A DNA stretch of 64,000 bases from CAZJFH01 sp964545205 (GTDB lineage: Bacteria > Pseudomonadota > Alphaproteobacteria > Rhodospirillales > Magnetospirillaceae): contig CAZJFH010000018.1 of assembly GCA_964545205.1 (NCBI GenBank), forward strand, positions 15,278 to 79,277, given 5' to 3'. A program made the translations under genes and the position numbers. Numbering within the stretch: the stretch's first letter is position 1; each line of letters opens with the position of its first letter. This document shows, piece after piece, positions 62,283-64,000 of the stretch. The notes under the pieces were generated by a model. That model saw only the letters and a list, made by a program, of their open reading frames with translations. It did no database searches and was not told the origin of the DNA.

Positions 62283-63707
62283 TCACCACAACTCCCGCAC
62301 CGCGTTCCCCCGCTTCGCCGCCATCGCCCGGTACCGCGCCTCGTCGGCGACGTGGTCCTCGGCGTTGGTGTCGACGTCGTCGGGGTCGTGCTCGGCGCGC
62401 GGCAGCACCGGCAGCGTGCGGATGAAATGGCGGCAGGTCTCGGCGACGAACAGGCCCGGCGCCTCGCGTTCGAGCGCGCCGGTCAGCAGGGCGCGCAGGC
62501 GCTGCCAGCCCTGCTTGCGGCTGCCGGGCGACTTGTCGGCGCGTTCCCAGCGCACGCCGGCGCGGGCCATGTCGTCGGCGATCGAGTTGCCGTTCTCGAC
62601 CGCGTAGATGGCGGAATCCGCCGGCCCCGGGCGCACCCGCCCGGCCAGGCCCATCGCCTCCTCGCGGGCGAGGATGCCGCGGGCGATCTCGGCGGCGAGC
62701 ATGCGGCAGCCCTCGTCGGGGCGGCCGTTCCAGCCGTACCATTCGCCCAGGCGGAACAAATCGCCGGGCCGCGTCGGCCGGCGTTCGCCGCCGGGCAGCA
62801 CCAGGTCGGTGCCGTCGCTCATCGCCCACCAGCCGACCGAGAACGGCTTGCTCGAGCCCCAGTCGAACGAGCGGTCGACGCGCCAGCCGGCCGGCGGCGC
62901 GAACGGCGGCACGACGTGCACGTCGGGCCGCCACAAATCGTCGAACATGCCGCCGGCGACCAGGTTCCAGTCGCCGGCGCGCATCGCCTTGACCAGCGCC
63001 GGATTGCCCAACCCCTCCAGGCGTTGGGCGTAGCCGGGGTCGTTGGCCAGCAGCGTCGGATTGTCCTCCAGCCTCGCCGGCACGTATTGCCGGCGCATGC
63101 CGCCCTCGGCCGGCGGCATCGCGGTGATGCTCAGCGGCGGCGCGGTGTCGATGAAGTCGGCCTTGACCCAGTTGTGGCCGATGCCGCCCGGATTGGCGCC
63201 GCACAGGATGCGCGGGAATCGCCCGGCCAGCTCCGGCGGCACCTTCAGGCCGCCGAGCCGCAGCCGGCCGCGCAGGAAGGCGTACATCGGCCGCGTCCAC
63301 TGCGTCAGCTCGTCGATCATCAGCACGTGGATCTCGGCGCCCTGATAGCCGAAGACGTCGCGCTCATGCTTGGCGTGGCACAGATGGATCTTGGCGCCGT
63401 TGCCGAAATTGATGGCGTGCTGCGAGCGGTTGATCGCGACGTATCCGGACTTGGCCCAGCCGGCGAGCAGCGCCGGGAAACTGCCGGCGCCGTCCATGTG
63501 GTTCTTGTACAGGTCCGGGAACTCGCGGCGGAACAGATAGACCTGCAGGCCCGGCACCGCCCAGCACCAGGCGATGGCGGCGACGCGCATCAGATGGCTC
63601 TTGCCGCCGCCGGCGGCGCCGCCATAGAGCACCTCGTCGGCCTCCGAGGCCAGCGCCGCCGCCTGCTTCGCATGCAGCCCGAGCACCAGTTCCGCCGACA
63701 CCGCCAT
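62283..63707 (-). CDS. Terminase large subunit
   Basis: A 474-residue DNA-packaging motor. Walker A is GGAAGGGKS (residues 29-37), Walker B VLMIDELTQW, and the C-terminal nuclease has its acidic residues in RSFDWGSSKPFSVGWW, DSAIYAVENGNS and DDVDTNAEDHVADEARY. Start at the ATG with GGGAGGGC upstream. No small terminase gene is seen downstream; it may lie beyond the window. Confidence 0.93.
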   Translation of the reverse strand: MAVSAELVLGLHAKQAAALASEADEVLYGGAAGGGKSHLMRVAAIAWCWAVPGLQVYLFRREFPDLYKNHMDGAGSFPALLAGWAKSGYVAINRSQHAINFGNGAKIHLCHAKHERDVFGYQGAEIHVLMIDELTQWTRPMYAFLRGRLRLGGLKVPPELAGRFPRILCGANPGGIGHNWVKADFIDTAPPLSITAMPPAEGGMRRQYVPARLEDNPTLLANDPGYAQRLEGLGNPALVKAMRAGDWNLVAGGMFDDLWRPDVHVVPPFAPPAGWRVDRSFDWGSSKPFSVGWWAMSDGTDLVLPGGERRPTRPGDLFRLGEWYGWNGRPDEGCRMLAAEIARGILAREEAMGLAGRVRPGPADSAIYAVENGNSIADDMARAGVRWERADKSPGSRKQGWQRLRALLTGALEREAPGLFVAETCRHFIRTLPVLPRAEHDPDDVDTNAEDHVADEARYRAMAAKRGNAVRELW

Positions 63708-63738
63708 GCACGCCCTCCCAAGATCGCTTCCGGCGCGA

Positions 63739-64000
63739 TCATCTGCCCTTCTCCGAGCCCCTGGACTCGCGCATGGATCGCCAGTGGTCCTCCTCGGTCT
63801 CGCCATACCGGGGCAAGCCGATCTGCAGACAGGTCAAAGCGACCGCGATCAGCAGCACGGTGCGGACCAACCCCCACCAGAACCACCGCCGCGACCAGAT
63901 CAGCAGCGGCAATGCCGCGAACCCGAAGGCGCCAACCAGACCCAGCGAGTTCCGTGCGTCAAGTTCTGCAAATTGGCATGCCGGAAGTGTCGCCGGGGGC
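63739..64000 (-). CDS. Small phage membrane protein (partial, cut by the window edge)
   Basis: The minus strand is open from the right edge to a TGA and reads FAELDARNSLGLVGAFGFAA, two hydrophobic helices (ALPLLIW and WGLVRTVLLIAVALTCLQIGL) and a soluble tail (YGETEEDHWRSMRESRGSEKGR). The N-terminus is outside the window. Function unknown. Confidence 0.55.
   Translation of the reverse strand, partial: PPATLPACQFAELDARNSLGLVGAFGFAALPLLIWSRRWFWWGLVRTVLLIAVALTCLQIGLPRYGETEEDHWRSMRESRGSEKGR

Noticed and set aside
28116..64000. CRISPR array or tRNA attachment site in the phage region
   Set aside because: The repeats present are long coding duplications or hairpins, not short spaced repeats, and no tRNA-like cloverleaf was recognised.

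Overview
The window is high-GC DNA from an alphaproteobacterium, most likely a Rhodospirillales-type genome. The evidence is the GC-rich codon use, the order fabD-fabG-acpP-fabF-mltG, the order rpsF-rpsR-DUF2232-rplI, a DUF2794 gene, and tail proteins of the gene-transfer-agent (GTA) type. Genus cannot be decided from the sequence alone. Functions are assigned by motif reading and family knowledge, without database searches.

Positions 1 to about 28.1 kb are ordinary chromosomal housekeeping genes. In order they are: the tail of an iron alcohol dehydrogenase, a YihY membrane protein, fabI, aroC, a chemotaxis receptor, a minus-strand fatty-acid and cell-wall cluster (fabD, fabG, acpP, fabF, mltG), a ribosomal protein operon, a cyclopropane fatty acid synthase-like gene, dnaB preceded by a palindrome with a perfect DnaA box, alr, an MlaE/MlaF-type lipid transporter, radA, cvpA, purF, an SDR, and a minus-strand group der, bamB, a YfgM-like gene, a thioredoxin-like gene, DUF2794 and a carbonic anhydrase.

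From 28.1 kb to the right edge lies a prophage or phage-derived element, read almost entirely on the minus strand (transcription runs from high to low coordinates). In that order it has a membrane protein cut by the window edge, large terminase, DUF4055 portal, tail assembly chaperone, an 11.6-kb accessory block, scaffold-like protein, P22-type coat protein, head-tail connectors, tail tube, GTA-type tail-tip genes (DUF2460, DUF2163, NlpC/P60), a tail hub split over three genes, a DUF2793 fibre, two beta-helix tail spikes, a holin candidate and a GH24 lysozyme. No integrase is visible. Several structural genes are preceded by the same leader: a GC hairpin, a short T run and a ribosome binding site.

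The accessory block (about 47.9-59.5 kb) is the most unusual part. Three copies of the 3' module of a GTA-g11-like tape measure gene, over 400-555 bp and gapless, are spread through it. Between them lie paralogues of an undescribed protein family (called family D here), one protein carrying an L,D-transpeptidase-like (Tlde1/DUF2778-like) catalytic motif, and at least six families of small polytopic membrane proteins. Many of these overlap or directly follow the preceding family D or Tlde1-like gene, and one family is a five-copy tandem array with identical 26-bp spacers. Frameshifts, in-frame stops, 3' fragments and a clear chimera show repeated recombination. The layout resembles an effector-immunity cassette array inside a phage structural operon. 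That function is inferred; superinfection exclusion is the main alternative.
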